Shown here: one piece after another, positions 4,725 through 11,332 of the stretch
Position numbering within the stretch: the first letter of the stretch is position 1
Layout: each line of letters begins with the position of its first letter
Assembly: GCA_021835185.1 (NCBI GenBank)
Contig: JAKBQO010000038.1
Span: 1 to 11,332 of the forward strand
DNA length: 11,332 nucleotides
DNA from: Thermoplasmata archaeon
Lineage (GTDB): Archaea > Thermoplasmatota > Thermoplasmata > Thermoplasmatales > Thermoplasmataceae
Direction: 5' to 3'
Notes under the pieces: generated by a model
Told to the model about the DNA's origin: nothing
Seen by the model: only the letters and a program-made list of their open reading frames with translations
The model's database searches: none
Made by a program: the position numbers and the translations under genes

Positions 4725-5595
4725 TATTTTCTCCATATTTATCACTCAATATTCCATCAAGGTCCACTGCCTTAAGGTCATTTAAACTGTCCACGAGCAT
4801 TGTGCCAAAGGCAAGCAGCTCATTATCACCAGAGTATATAGCAACACGGCTTCCCTTGTGTATATCCCCTATCAGGGCTTTTATTCCGGAAGGGTATATA
4901 TCAGAACCGTGCATAATATTTTTTATTGCCGTATTTTTCACGACAACCTTTGGAGAATCGGCGAAAACGAAATCCATAGGGATTACCATATTGTCAAACA
5001 ATGATGTGTCTCCCTGTTTTTTTAAAACTACTGAATCGCTGAGTTCCTGCAGGGTGTGTATATGCGATTCATTAAACTGCCCTGTTGAAAGCCTTCTCAA
5101 ATCTGCCATCTGGGCCCCTGTACCAATTACATAGCCCATATCCGTACATAATGTCCGTATATATGTACCTGACTCACATTTAACCCTGAAAAGTATTAAT
5201 TTTTCCTGAATTTCCAGTACATCCATATTATATATGGTCCTTTCCCTGACTTGCCTTGAAACTGCTGACCTCACAGGGGGCAACTGGTAAATCTTCCCGG
5301 TGAATTCTTTAAACACCTTCATTATATTATCTGTATCAGCAGTGGAGTAAAGCCTCATAACAGATATATATTCTTTTGGCCTTTCGTGTACTATATCTAT
5401 CAGTTTTGTGGCCTTTCCAAGTGCCATTACAAGGACACCCGATACATTCGGGTCCAGTGTACCTATATGGCCCACTCTTTTTTCACCTGTGATTTCCCTT
5501 ACCCATGCATCGATCTGGTGGCTGGTCGGGCCCTTCGGCTTGTCTATCACAATAAAACCGTTTATTTCTTCCGGGGTTGAATTTGAAGCATACAT
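4540..5595 (-). CDS. cbf5: Cbf5/TruB-family tRNA and rRNA pseudouridine synthase, catalytic subunit of box H/ACA RNP
   Basis: Cbf5 isomerises uridine to pseudouridine in rRNA with H/ACA guide RNAs, Gar1, Nop10 and L7Ae, and can modify tRNA U55 without a guide. The 351-residue protein opens with GFIVIDKPKGPTSH (13-26); the catalytic motif VGHIGTLDP puts the nucleophile at Asp48. Other conserved blocks are LPPVRSAV (105-112), CESGTYIRTLC (140-150) and GAQMADLRR (160-168). The PUA domain runs about 214-283. It continues with a tail of about 68 residues rich in Lys, Arg, Asn, Gly and Pro, ending RKRKNKF, unlike the short C-terminus of, for example, Pyrococcus Cbf5. That tail shares its DNA with the start of nop5 in another frame. 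The start is 27 nt after cmk; there is no good ribosome binding site, and TTTATAATA just upstream is TATA-like but too near the ATG to place a start before it. Confidence 0.95.
   Translation of the reverse strand: MYASNSTPEEINGFIVIDKPKGPTSHQIDAWVREITGEKRVGHIGTLDPNVSGVLVMALGKATKLIDIVHERPKEYISVMRLYSTADTDNIMKVFKEFTGKIYQLPPVRSAVSRQVRERTIYNMDVLEIQEKLILFRVKCESGTYIRTLCTDMGYVIGTGAQMADLRRLSTGQFNESHIHTLQELSDSVVLKKQGDTSLFDNMVIPMDFVFADSPKVVVKNTAIKNIMHGSDIYPSGIKALIGDIHKGSRVAIYSGDNELLAFGTMLVDSLNDLKAVDLDGILSDKYGENNVVRKNNRQKNIPVQKPAKRLHEHIRKPEARDNPGNGRDMFRKNPGFKGNPSKIRKRKNKF
4731..4734 (-). promoter_or_regulatory. candidate nop5 ribosome binding site within cbf5
   Basis: On the minus strand GGAG at 4734-4731 precedes ATG 4724 by 6 nt, the best-spaced site among the three possible nop5 starts. 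A weaker GTGAT (4745-4741) sits 4 nt before ATG 4736, and GTG 4745 has no clear site. This is the basis for choosing 4724. Confidence 0.45.
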
Positions 5596-5603
5596 AGATT
5601 ATA

Positions 5604-5616
5604 GTTTATTATAAAC
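5604..5616. repeat. short inverted repeat in the cmk-cbf5 gap
   Basis: GTTTA at 5604-5608 and TAAAC at 5612-5616 form a perfect 5-bp inverted repeat with a 3-nt spacer in the only true intergenic gap of the minus-strand run. It is AT-rich and may be nothing more than a TATA-like element or a weak hairpin separating cmk from cbf5. Confidence 0.3.
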
Positions 5617-5622
5617 CTGATT

Positions 5623-6165
5623 TTAACCTTTGTTTTTATCAGGTTCGAATTTATTGTAAAAGTCTACTATATCGTTAACAATATTCTCAGGAGATATATG
5701 GTCTGTGTCTATTATATAGTCATAGTTTGTAAAAACCCGGTAATCTATTCCATAGAAAATCATATATCTTAAAAACTCTGACCTTGCCCGCGTCATTATT
5801 CCAGCCCTATCTATTCCTTTGTCTCTGCTGGCTAATCGATCAACTCTGGTGGCAAGGTCTGTGTTTAAATAGATTTTAATAGCATTTATATTATTCTTAT
5901 ATGCCATATATCCCGATAATCTTGATTCAAGTATAATATTGTCCTTCTGCTGCATGACTTCAACAATCATCCTATCTTCTTCTTTATCAATTTCAGGATG
6001 ATGCTCCGCATAATTGCTAAAGTCAATTAGATCCATGTTATATTCTTCAGCTTTCTTCCTGAAAAAATAACCGCCAGAAAAAAATTTATAATTTAAACTG
6101 GAAGCCAGCAATTTGCCAACTGTGGTTTTACCTGACCCTGATTCCCCGCTAATTGTTATTATCAT
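5623..6165 (-). CDS. cmk: cytidylate kinase, archaeal type
   Basis: Cytidylate kinase phosphorylates CMP and dCMP with ATP, in the cytoplasm. This 180-residue protein has the Walker A loop GESGSGKTT at 7-15, the NMP-binding segment FFSGGYFFRKKAEEYNMDLIDF (28-49), where family members carry a GxxFR motif, and LESRLSGYMA (79-88), the typical (I/L)xxRLxG motif. The lid region rich in Arg/Asp (107-127: RVDRLASRDKGIDR) follows. Length fits the short archaeal form without the insert seen in bacterial Cmk. Its ATG overlaps the stop of the DUF106 gene by 4 nt (ATGA), a sign of translational coupling. In many archaea cmk lies in this cluster together with the genes for eL34 and eL14; both are missing here. 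Confidence 0.94.
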   Translation of the reverse strand: MIITISGESGSGKTTVGKLLASSLNYKFFSGGYFFRKKAEEYNMDLIDFSNYAEHHPEIDKEEDRMIVEVMQQKDNIILESRLSGYMAYKNNINAIKIYLNTDLATRVDRLASRDKGIDRAGIMTRARSEFLRYMIFYGIDYRVFTNYDYIIDTDHISPENIVNDIVDFYNKFEPDKNKG

Positions 6166-6848
6166 AGTGAACGCGCTGAATCATCATCTAATTTTCTTAG
6201 TTTGTATGTGAAGTCCACAAATTTCATAATGCTGGTAACGAAGTACCCTACAGCAAGGTTTCCAAGTGTGTATAGTGCCATCCACAGTGGCATAATATAT
6301 ATTTTTGATGTAACTATGTTAAGATTTAAATCCCAGGGCATTGAAACATACTGGTAGTGTATTGTAAGCATAAAGACGTATAGCCATATAAATATCAGGA
6401 AAAAGAATATTTCTGTGACCATAAGTGGTTTCATTGTATTCATTGAAAGTGCAGCCTGGTCCATCTGCCTCTGCATTGACAATTTCTGTAATTTCTGCTG
6501 CCTTGCACGATCTCCAGACCTGTACGCTTCCCTCATAGCTTTCTGGTATGCCTTACTAATCATCTGTGTTTTTCCCATTTTCAGCCAATCAGTGAAGAAA
6601 TACCTTGGTATTGAAGATATAAGACCCAGAACTATTCCGGTAAGCATTAAAGTCAAAATCGGCAGTTCGTAATTAAAACCTAATAATGGCATAAAAACAT
6701 AATTAAGGTAGTGCCCCAGAGGATTTCTTATTGATGGATCACTGATAATGAATATTAACCCGAGACCTGCGAACATGAAAACAAACTCTATCATCATGAA
6801 CTTAGTCATCTGCGGATTCTGTGCTGGCCTATTATTTCCCTGTTGCAT
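6162..6848 (-). CDS. DUF106 / EMC3-TMCO1-like membrane insertase (Oxa1/YidC superfamily)
   Basis: This 228-residue protein belongs to the archaeal DUF106 group, related to EMC3, TMCO1 and the Oxa1/YidC insertases, thought to help hydrophobic segments into the membrane. Membrane segments are seen at about 17-36, 62-81, 143-164 and 183-207. Between the second and third lies a highly charged cytosolic helical hairpin (about 87-135: KMGKTQMISKAYQKAMREAYRS and on), rich in Met, Arg, Lys and Gln, as in this superfamily where it contacts the ribosome or nascent chain. The C-terminus is charged (KLRKLDDDSARSL without further membrane segment). GAGGT at 6860-6856 is 7 nt before the ATG, and the adkA stop is 1 nt upstream. 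Its place between adkA and cmk, downstream of secY, is the common archaeal arrangement and suits co-production with the Sec channel. Confidence 0.9.
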   Translation of the reverse strand: MQQGNNRPAQNPQMTKFMMIEFVFMFAGLGLIFIISDPSIRNPLGHYLNYVFMPLLGFNYELPILTLMLTGIVLGLISSIPRYFFTDWLKMGKTQMISKAYQKAMREAYRSGDRARQQKLQKLSMQRQMDQAALSMNTMKPLMVTEIFFFLIFIWLYVFMLTIHYQYVSMPWDLNLNIVTSKIYIMPLWMALYTLGNLAVGYFVTSIMKFVDFTYKLRKLDDDSARSL

Positions 6849-6849
6849 A

Positions 6850-7392
6850 TTATAAACCTCTCAAAATAGCCTCTGCTGCTATCTCTGGATGATTGTCTGG
6901 ATTGTATATATACTTTATTGTGGCCCCAGAGTATACAGAATATGCTGCGGCATAATACCTGTTAACCTGCTGGTGTTCTTCTATGTCATTGATAGTATCT
7001 TCATCCCTGCTTCTTGTGGAATCATTGTCACGGCGCCGCTTAATTTCTGCAGGAGTTGATTCAATGAGAAAGTATGACGACACCATCAGTTCATTAAGAA
7101 CCCATGCTGGCAACCCCGGAAGGTAACCTGCAGGAGATTTTATTGACATGTGTGTGTCGATAATGATATTATCCATCTTTCCCAGCTGGTTGGATGTTTT
7201 TTTCTGAAGATTTCTCTGAGTATCCACATCGAGCCTTCTTATATCATCTCTGGATTTAACCAGATCAAGGTCTCTGGCCATGTCAAACATAAGTGACCCG
7301 AAATTGATAATTTCGTACATAGACTTCTTTGAAACCATATCAAGTATGGTAGATTTTCCTACACCCGGTATTCCTGAAATAACTACTCTCAT
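6850..7392 (-). CDS. adkA: archaeal-type adenylate kinase
   Basis: Adenylate kinase interconverts ATP + AMP and two ADP in the cytoplasm. The 180-residue sequence is of the archaeal trimeric type, not the bacterial Adk type: Walker A GIPGVGKST at 7-15, FGSLMFDMA (31-39), and the archaeal signature IDTHMSIKSPAGYLPGLP (78-95). The Arg-rich lid lies at about 118-130 (KRRRDNDSTRSRD). The length is close to the roughly 190 residues of this type. It starts 2 nt after the secY stop, and GGTGGA in the last secY codons serves as its ribosome binding site. The secY-adkA order is widely kept in archaea. Confidence 0.95.
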   Translation of the reverse strand: MRVVISGIPGVGKSTILDMVSKKSMYEIINFGSLMFDMARDLDLVKSRDDIRRLDVDTQRNLQKKTSNQLGKMDNIIIDTHMSIKSPAGYLPGLPAWVLNELMVSSYFLIESTPAEIKRRRDNDSTRSRDEDTINDIEEHQQVNRYYAAAYSVYSGATIKYIYNPDNHPEIAAEAILRGL

Positions 7393-7394
7393 TT

Positions 7395-9155
7395 TTATCC
7401 ACCATTGAAGAACTGTCTTATCAGAGGATGCATTTCCATAAGCTGTTCCCTTCCCATTGCTTCATAGAACTGGATTACTATTCCCACGGCCAGAAGCAAG
7501 CCGGTTCCACTGGTATCACCTACCGTCCCGATAAGGTCTGCAGCCCCCGCAAGGATACCAACTATAGCACCACTGAATATGGTTATGGCTGGTATATATT
7601 TGCTAAGCACCTTTGCCATTATACGGGGGTCTCTTCTGAAACCCGGTATCTGCATGCCACTGGACCGTATCTGTTTCGCAACTGCATCTGGACCCATGTT
7701 GGTTGTTTCAATCCAGAATTTTGCGAAGAGTATACTGAATCCGACCAGGAACACCATAAATACCACAATATGTATTAATTCCTCCACAGGCGTGTGACCC
7801 AATAACACGCTTTGAGATACAGATGGTTGCAATATGGGGAACAACCAGTCCGATAAGCCGTTAGGCGTATACAGATAATACGCGAGACCTCCGGTGGGAG
7901 TTGTGCTGGATATTCCCAACGCAGAGATCTGCGCAGCACTTGCATACGAACCTAAGAGATGGCTATGCCCCAGTATAGGAATTTTACTCAAGACCGGACT
8001 ATCCCAGAACAGAAGTGTCCACATTGAGATATTTGCCAGCAGGGCAGTCGCAAGTATTACCGGTATGTTAGATGCATATAAAAGCTGCAAAGGATACCGT
8101 CCCCGTGCTCCCCGCACCCGTTCATGCGCTATAGGCAATTCTATCTTGCTACTCTGGAAGAATGCAACCACAAAGAATATAAGCAGGGTTCCAACCAGTG
8201 CAATCATAGGATTTGGCTGTGCGAAAAGAATCTGCTCCATTCCTGTATTTGTTAGATATGAACCGGGAGCATTGATAAACAGGTAAAGTGCCTTTGGTAT
8301 TGCTCCGGCAGGAGGATTAGATAATGATAATGGAGAAGTTATAGTTGATGGAATCCAGTTAAATGTGCCGGTAAACAACTGCTGTGACACACCTGCTGCT
8401 ATAAAGAGCGAAATTCCAGAACCTATACCGTATTTTGATACTACTTCATCCATCAGAAATACAAGGTATGATCCAAAGAATAGCTGCAATATAATTATTG
8501 ATTGTGCCAGAAACTCACCGTATCCAGGAACAACATGGGCTATGTTTGAGACAAGCCCTGCATCAGGTACCAGAAATCCAAAGGCCTGGGGTATAGCTTC
8601 AACAAATATCATTATTATTACCAGAAGTTTCTGGAAACCCTGATAAATAGCCTTATCACTGGAATCACTCAGATCCAGGTTAAATATTTTTGCTCCGGCG
8701 AAAAGCTGCATTACTATACTGGCTGTGACTATTGGGCCTATGCCAAGATCCATTAATGAACCTGATGCACCGGCGAATATTGCCCTGAATGAAGCAAAAA
8801 CATCCACTGTTTTCGATGTGTTTAATCCATATATGTAGATATTCGTTAGTGCAAAATATATCAGCACTACTACAGCAGTCCACATCAATTTATATTTAAA
8901 CGGTACGTGTCCCTTAGCCTTCTTAATTGCAGGCAACTTTGCGGTAAGATTTTCCAGCCCATATAGCCTGCTCTTCTTCGGTCCTTTATAACTCAATAAC
9001 AGGTATGCAATAATAAATAATGGGGATGATAACAAGCCCAGTATGAACAGCTTTAGTCCTGTATAATGAGAAAAATAATAAAATACAACAATAAAAAGAG
9101 CGAATATGAATATTACTGGGATAGCCGCTCCCTTATTTCTACGGATTTCAGTCAT
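7395..9155 (-). CDS. secY: protein translocase subunit SecY (Sec61 alpha), with N-terminal extension
   Basis: SecY forms the protein-conducting channel in the cytoplasmic membrane. The 586-residue protein is far longer than typical archaeal SecY (about 430-490). Canonical sequence begins near residue 67 with the amphipathic N-terminal helix, then TM1 from about 88 (KYKLMWTAVVVLIYF). Recognisable blocks are the plug region after ASGSLMDLGIGPIVTASIVMQL, LMDEVVSKYGIGSGISLFIAAGVSQ, the cytosolic loop PIAHERVRGARGRYPLQLLYASNIPVI, and near the C-terminus KFWIETTNMGPDAVAKQI and FYEAMGREQLMEMHPLIRQFF. Two extra hydrophobic segments (about 11-29 and 34-55) precede the canonical start. External loops before TM6 and after TM7 are long and rich in Ser, Thr, Pro and Gly. 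The ATG overlaps rpl15 by 8 nt. ATG 9155 is the start used; no later Met lies before the extra segments end. Confidence 0.96.
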   Translation of the reverse strand: MTEIRRNKGAAIPVIFIFALFIVVFYYFSHYTGLKLFILGLLSSPLFIIAYLLLSYKGPKKSRLYGLENLTAKLPAIKKAKGHVPFKYKLMWTAVVVLIYFALTNIYIYGLNTSKTVDVFASFRAIFAGASGSLMDLGIGPIVTASIVMQLFAGAKIFNLDLSDSSDKAIYQGFQKLLVIIMIFVEAIPQAFGFLVPDAGLVSNIAHVVPGYGEFLAQSIIILQLFFGSYLVFLMDEVVSKYGIGSGISLFIAAGVSQQLFTGTFNWIPSTITSPLSLSNPPAGAIPKALYLFINAPGSYLTNTGMEQILFAQPNPMIALVGTLLIFFVVAFFQSSKIELPIAHERVRGARGRYPLQLLYASNIPVILATALLANISMWTLLFWDSPVLSKIPILGHSHLLGSYASAAQISALGISSTTPTGGLAYYLYTPNGLSDWLFPILQPSVSQSVLLGHTPVEELIHIVVFMVFLVGFSILFAKFWIETTNMGPDAVAKQIRSSGMQIPGFRRDPRIMAKVLSKYIPAITIFSGAIVGILAGAADLIGTVGDTSGTGLLLAVGIVIQFYEAMGREQLMEMHPLIRQFFNGG

Positions 9156-9555
9156 GTTCTATCGTGATACCATGATTGGAAAGCTTATTAATAGATTTTT
9201 CGGTAGCCTTGGGAATTTTGATTTTGCATTTGATCTCAAAATTTCCGCTTGCCAGTAATTTTGTGTATCCAGCACTTTCCAGGTCTATAACGTCATTTTC
9301 TACATATCCGCTGGCTTTGAGCACTTCATACCTATCATTCAGCTGTCTGAGTGTTATAGGATTTTCATATGTAGTTGAATGGCTTGTAAATCCATGGACA
9401 CCGTAATGGTTCTTGTCGTGAATGATCAGCCATATTTTCTTATGCCCGCCAAGCCCGGCCATACCGCTTCCTCCACGCTTTCCTTTTCCTCTTCCGGATT
9501 TCATGCCTCTGCCATAATGGCCTCCTCTTAATTTTTTAGTTTTTGTCCTTACCAT
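9148..9555 (-). CDS. rpl15: 50S ribosomal protein uL15
   Basis: uL15 is an early-assembling large-subunit protein that winds through 23S rRNA. The 135-residue sequence has the basic Gly/Arg/Lys-rich N-terminal extension (9-38: [20 protein letters not shown] and MAGLGGHKK), then a globular part with [11 protein letters not shown] (69-79) and the C-terminal [18 protein letters not shown] block (89-106). It is slightly shorter than most archaeal uL15. Its first 20 nt lie within the end of rpl30 and its last 8 nt overlap secY, so translation along the operon is probably coupled. The start ATG 9555 is the natural one because [12 protein letters not shown] fits the family N-terminus. Confidence 0.96.
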   Translation of the reverse strand: MVRTKTKKLRGGHYGRGMKSGRGKGKRGGSGMAGLGGHKKIWLIIHDKNHYGVHGFTSHSTTYENPITLRQLNDRYEVLKASGYVENDVIDLESAGYTKLLASGNFEIKCKIKIPKATEKSINKLSNHGITIEHD

Positions 9556-10030
9556 TTAAATCTACCCCTGGAACAATCATGCGCCTAATAAGGTTATTAA
9601 TCTTGCTGCCCCTGTAACCTGCAGAACCATTCTGATGGAATGGCTTCTGTATTGCTTCATAACCGCCCTTTGGCGGATTGAGCCTTATTACAGGTTTTAC
9701 ATCAGGAAGGTCTTTTATCTTTACTTTGTTTTCTGACAAAGCCTTTGCCAGCTCTTCTATAGAAGAGTAACCGGATGATTTTAGATAATCTTCCGTCAAT
9801 TTTTTCCTTCCATTAAGGAGTACCCTTTCCTTAAGAAGCAACTCAAGGGTTTCAGTGTCAACCTCCCCCCATGTTACATAATCTTTGACCCTGTTCAACA
9901 TACCGTTTAAACTTTCAGATTCTTGAAACAGAACCATATGGTTAATCCTGTTAAGGTTCAGCAGTTCAGCCGTTTTCCCTGCAAATGGCTTTATGCCAGT
10001 GCTTCCTCTAATTCTTATTATTGCTATCAT
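9536..10030 (-). CDS. rpl30: 50S ribosomal protein uL30
   Basis: This 164-residue protein is the archaeal (long) form of uL30. It starts with the family strand [15 protein letters not shown], followed by [16 protein letters not shown] (20-35) and, in the C-terminal part, [18 protein letters not shown] (114-131), where PPKGG is typical of the archaeal and eukaryal form. The start at 10030 is supported by GGAGGA at 10043-10038, 7 nt upstream. It overlaps rps5 by 23 nt and rpl15 by 20 nt. It is a structural protein of the large subunit. Confidence 0.95.
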   Translation of the reverse strand: MIAIIRIRGSTGIKPFAGKTAELLNLNRINHMVLFQESESLNGMLNRVKDYVTWGEVDTETLELLLKERVLLNGRKKLTEDYLKSSGYSSIEELAKALSENKVKIKDLPDVKPVIRLNPPKGGYEAIQKPFHQNGSAGYRGSKINNLIRRMIVPGVDLNGKDKN

Positions 10031-10673
10031 GTTCTATTCCTCCTACGTATATGGGCGTTGTTAGATTAATCTGCGAATTCATCTTCATCGATACAGTTTT
10101 CTTAAGTGCATCAAATGTTGCAAGTGCATAATTTACTGTTGTTTTTGTGTGGCCTGATGCGAATCCCCATGCATCTTCTATTCCTGCCATCTTAAGTATA
10201 ATTTTCACTACATCACCGACAGCAAGCCCGACTCCCTGGGGGGCTGACTTTAATTTAACCACAACTGAACCTGATTTTCCAATGATTTCAAATGGGAGTG
10301 AATGTGGCCTTCCACATCCGCATTCCCATGATCCACACCCTCTTTTAATTTCTATGATATTTGTTTTTGCATTGTTAATTGCTTTTCTTATTGCTGGAGC
10401 AGCTTCCTTTGCCTTGCCCCTTCCGATACCAACATATCCATTTCCGTTGCCTACTACTGCAGTAATTGAGTAATTCATTCTTCTCCCGGAGTCAGTCATC
10501 CTCTGGGCTCTCTCTATGTTAATTACCTCATCCTGCAGATCAGGAATTAGATAATCAACTATTTGATATTCCTGAAGTGGAAGCTTTGTATGTAAAGCAT
10601 CTCCTATACTCTGAATTTCGTTATTTGCAACCAGCCTTCCAAGTTCCGTCTTCGGAATCCATTCTTCATCCAT
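10008..10673 (-). CDS. rps5: 30S ribosomal protein uS5
   Basis: uS5 sits at the mRNA entry side of the small subunit and affects decoding accuracy. The 221-residue protein has the double-stranded RNA-binding-like N-terminal S5 domain with [19 protein letters not shown] (73-91), the archaeal/eukaryal Cys-containing loop [15 protein letters not shown] (111-125), and the C-terminal domain starting near [15 protein letters not shown] (143-157) with the conserved [15 protein letters not shown] (167-181). GGTGA in the last rpl18 codons, 6 nt before the ATG, is its ribosome binding site. The rpl18 stop is 2 nt upstream; its 3' end overlaps rpl30 by 23 nt. Confidence 0.96.
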   Translation of the reverse strand: MDEEWIPKTELGRLVANNEIQSIGDALHTKLPLQEYQIVDYLIPDLQDEVINIERAQRMTDSGRRMNYSITAVVGNGNGYVGIGRGKAKEAAPAIRKAINNAKTNIIEIKRGCGSWECGCGRPHSLPFEIIGKSGSVVVKLKSAPQGVGLAVGDVVKIILKMAGIEDAWGFASGHTKTTVNYALATFDALKKTVSMKMNSQINLTTPIYVGGIEHDSNNKN

Positions 10674-10675
10674 AA

Positions 10676-11149
10676 TTATTCACCTTTTTTAACGTATTTT
10701 GAAATATCCACCTTATTTTTGAGATGTTCACCATTTATCCTGGATTCGTCAGGGAATACATCCTCGCTGGCAGGTATTTCTATCCCGGAATCAACTATTC
10801 CCTTCAATGCTGCAGCTAATCGGCCTCCGTGTATAAATTTATACCTTCCTGTATCAAATATTGCTGATTCTATTCCCTTTTCTGCTGCCTTTTTGCCTGC
10901 AAGGTAGCCGGCAAGGTACATAGCCTGAATGTTATTGCCATATACTCCGTATTCCTTTTGCAGTGTCTTGTCTGTAACAGTAACCTTTACCAGGTCTCCA
11001 GAAGGGCTGTAATCAACAAATTCAATCATGAGTCCTTTATTTGTTGGCCTTACAACTGCACGTGTCACGTTTGACTTTAATAATCTGTATCGTTTCTGGT
11101 AGTCTGTTATGCCCAGATTTCTTCTTTTAAGTACTGGTGTCGTTTTCAT
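10676..11149 (-). CDS. rpl18: 50S ribosomal protein uL18
   Basis: uL18 binds 5S rRNA in the central protuberance of the large subunit. The 157-residue protein has the basic N-terminus with TDYQKRYRLLKS (15-26), RAVVRPTNKGLMIEFVDYS (30-48), and the 5S-binding region AIFDTGRYKFIHGGRLAAALKGIVDSGIEIP (96-126), then the archaeal DVFPDESRINGEHL (131-144). It is shorter at the C-terminus than the roughly 190-residue forms of many archaea. GGAGG at 11160-11156 is 6 nt before ATG 11149. The first 23 nt lie within the end of rpl19e. Confidence 0.95.
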   Translation of the reverse strand: MKTTPVLKRRNLGITDYQKRYRLLKSNVTRAVVRPTNKGLMIEFVDYSPSGDLVKVTVTDKTLQKEYGVYGNNIQAMYLAGYLAGKKAAEKGIESAIFDTGRYKFIHGGRLAAALKGIVDSGIEIPASEDVFPDESRINGEHLKNKVDISKYVKKGE

Positions 11150-11332
11150 GTTTATCCTCCTTTATCAATGATTCCGTTTTAAGGTGAGAAACAAGCTGTG
11201 CCCTTGAAGAGAAAGACCCGCTCTTTATGGTTCTGTAATATTTGCGGTATGTTGTTTTATCGATTGATTCTTTCTCTTTTAAGGTTTTCAGTTCATCTCT
11301 TAAAGCCCTTATGGTTGTTATCCATCTTCAGA
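11127..11332 (-). CDS. rpl19e: 50S ribosomal protein eL19 (3' end only; in-frame stop at the window edge)
   Basis: The minus-strand frame ending at TAA 11129-11127 encodes 66 readable residues from 11327: RWITTIRALRDELKTL, then SIDKTTYRKYYRTIKSGSFSSRAQL. This is the C-terminal helical part of eL19, including the (W)I..IRALR..L..L pattern and the TYRKYYR..K.G.F.S block. Gene order supports it, since rpl19e precedes rpl18 in archaeal S10/spc-type clusters. The codon before Arg (11330-11328) reads TGA in frame, and only two further bases remain, so the gene seems interrupted just at the edge. The eL19 frame ends 23 nt inside rpl18. A base error at the end of the sequence is the simplest explanation; a true frameshift cannot be excluded. 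Confidence 0.8.

Noticed and set aside
4607..5134. 175-codon plus-strand open frame opposite cbf5
   Set aside because: It lies wholly antisense to conserved Cbf5 and Nop5 coding sequence and its Cys/Phe/Ser-rich protein resembles no family; it is a shadow of the real frames.
5604..5616. Inverted repeat after cmk as an intrinsic terminator
   Set aside because: The stem is only five AT-rich pairs without a following T run; a terminator call is not justified.
7428..8643. Several plus-strand open frames opposite secY
   Set aside because: They mirror the membrane-segment codons of SecY and have no family resemblance.
1..11332. Mobile element, CRISPR, toxin-antitoxin or defence system
   Set aside because: No transposase, integrase, repeat array, long terminal repeats or defence-type domain was seen; nearly all DNA is accounted for by conserved core genes.

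Overview
The window reads as a piece of a chromosome from an acidophilic, wall-less archaeon of the Thermoplasmatales type (Ferroplasma/Acidiplasma/Cuniculiplasma-like; genus not resolvable by eye). The grounds are the archaeal end of the large ribosomal protein cluster (uL18, uS5, uL30, uL15, SecY, archaeal-type adenylate kinase, DUF106/EMC3-like protein, cytidylate kinase, Cbf5), archaeal-only or archaeal/eukaryal proteins (eL19, eL37, Sm-like, Nop5, Taw2), an AT-rich sequence with many ATA and AGG codons, and absence of eL34 and eL14 from the secY-cbf5 interval. Both ends cut genes, so this may be a whole contig.

Layout: (1) 1-535, minus: 5' part of an alpha/beta-hydrolase esterase. (2) 536-622: divergent promoter with a dyad over the TATA element. 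(3) 623-3942, plus: taw2 (wyosine tRNA modification), a PsiE-family membrane protein, then the tight group lsm - rpl37e - purF. rpl37e (54 aa, 2433-2597) is small, and the start of purF lies inside it. (4) 3933-11332, minus, transcribed right to left: rpl19e (partial), rpl18, rps5, rpl30, rpl15, secY, adkA, DUF106, cmk, cbf5, nop5. Genes in this run overlap or lie within 2 nt of each other, apart from a 27-nt gap before cbf5. purF and nop5 converge with a 10-bp overlap of their 3' ends. No stretch above 300 bases lacks a gene.

How the genes fit together: the minus-strand run combines ribosomal proteins, the membrane insertion machinery (SecY and an Oxa1/EMC3-superfamily insertase), nucleotide kinases (AdkA, Cmk), and the protein cores of both RNA-guided modification systems (Cbf5 for box H/ACA, Nop5 for box C/D). 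The plus-strand group adds an RNA-binding Sm ring, a ribosomal protein, the first enzyme of purine synthesis and a tRNA(Phe) modifying enzyme. The theme is translation, RNA processing and nucleotide supply.

The most notable points are compact-genome overprinting and possible translational control, not a new defence or mobile system. The whole post-PUA tail of Cbf5 is encoded in the DNA that also encodes the N-terminus of Nop5. The PurF propeptide is encoded inside rpl37e. The lsm leader can fold so that an anti-Shine-Dalgarno-like strand hides its ribosome binding site. SecY carries two extra N-terminal membrane segments. I found no tRNA, rRNA, CRISPR array, insertion sequence or integrase.
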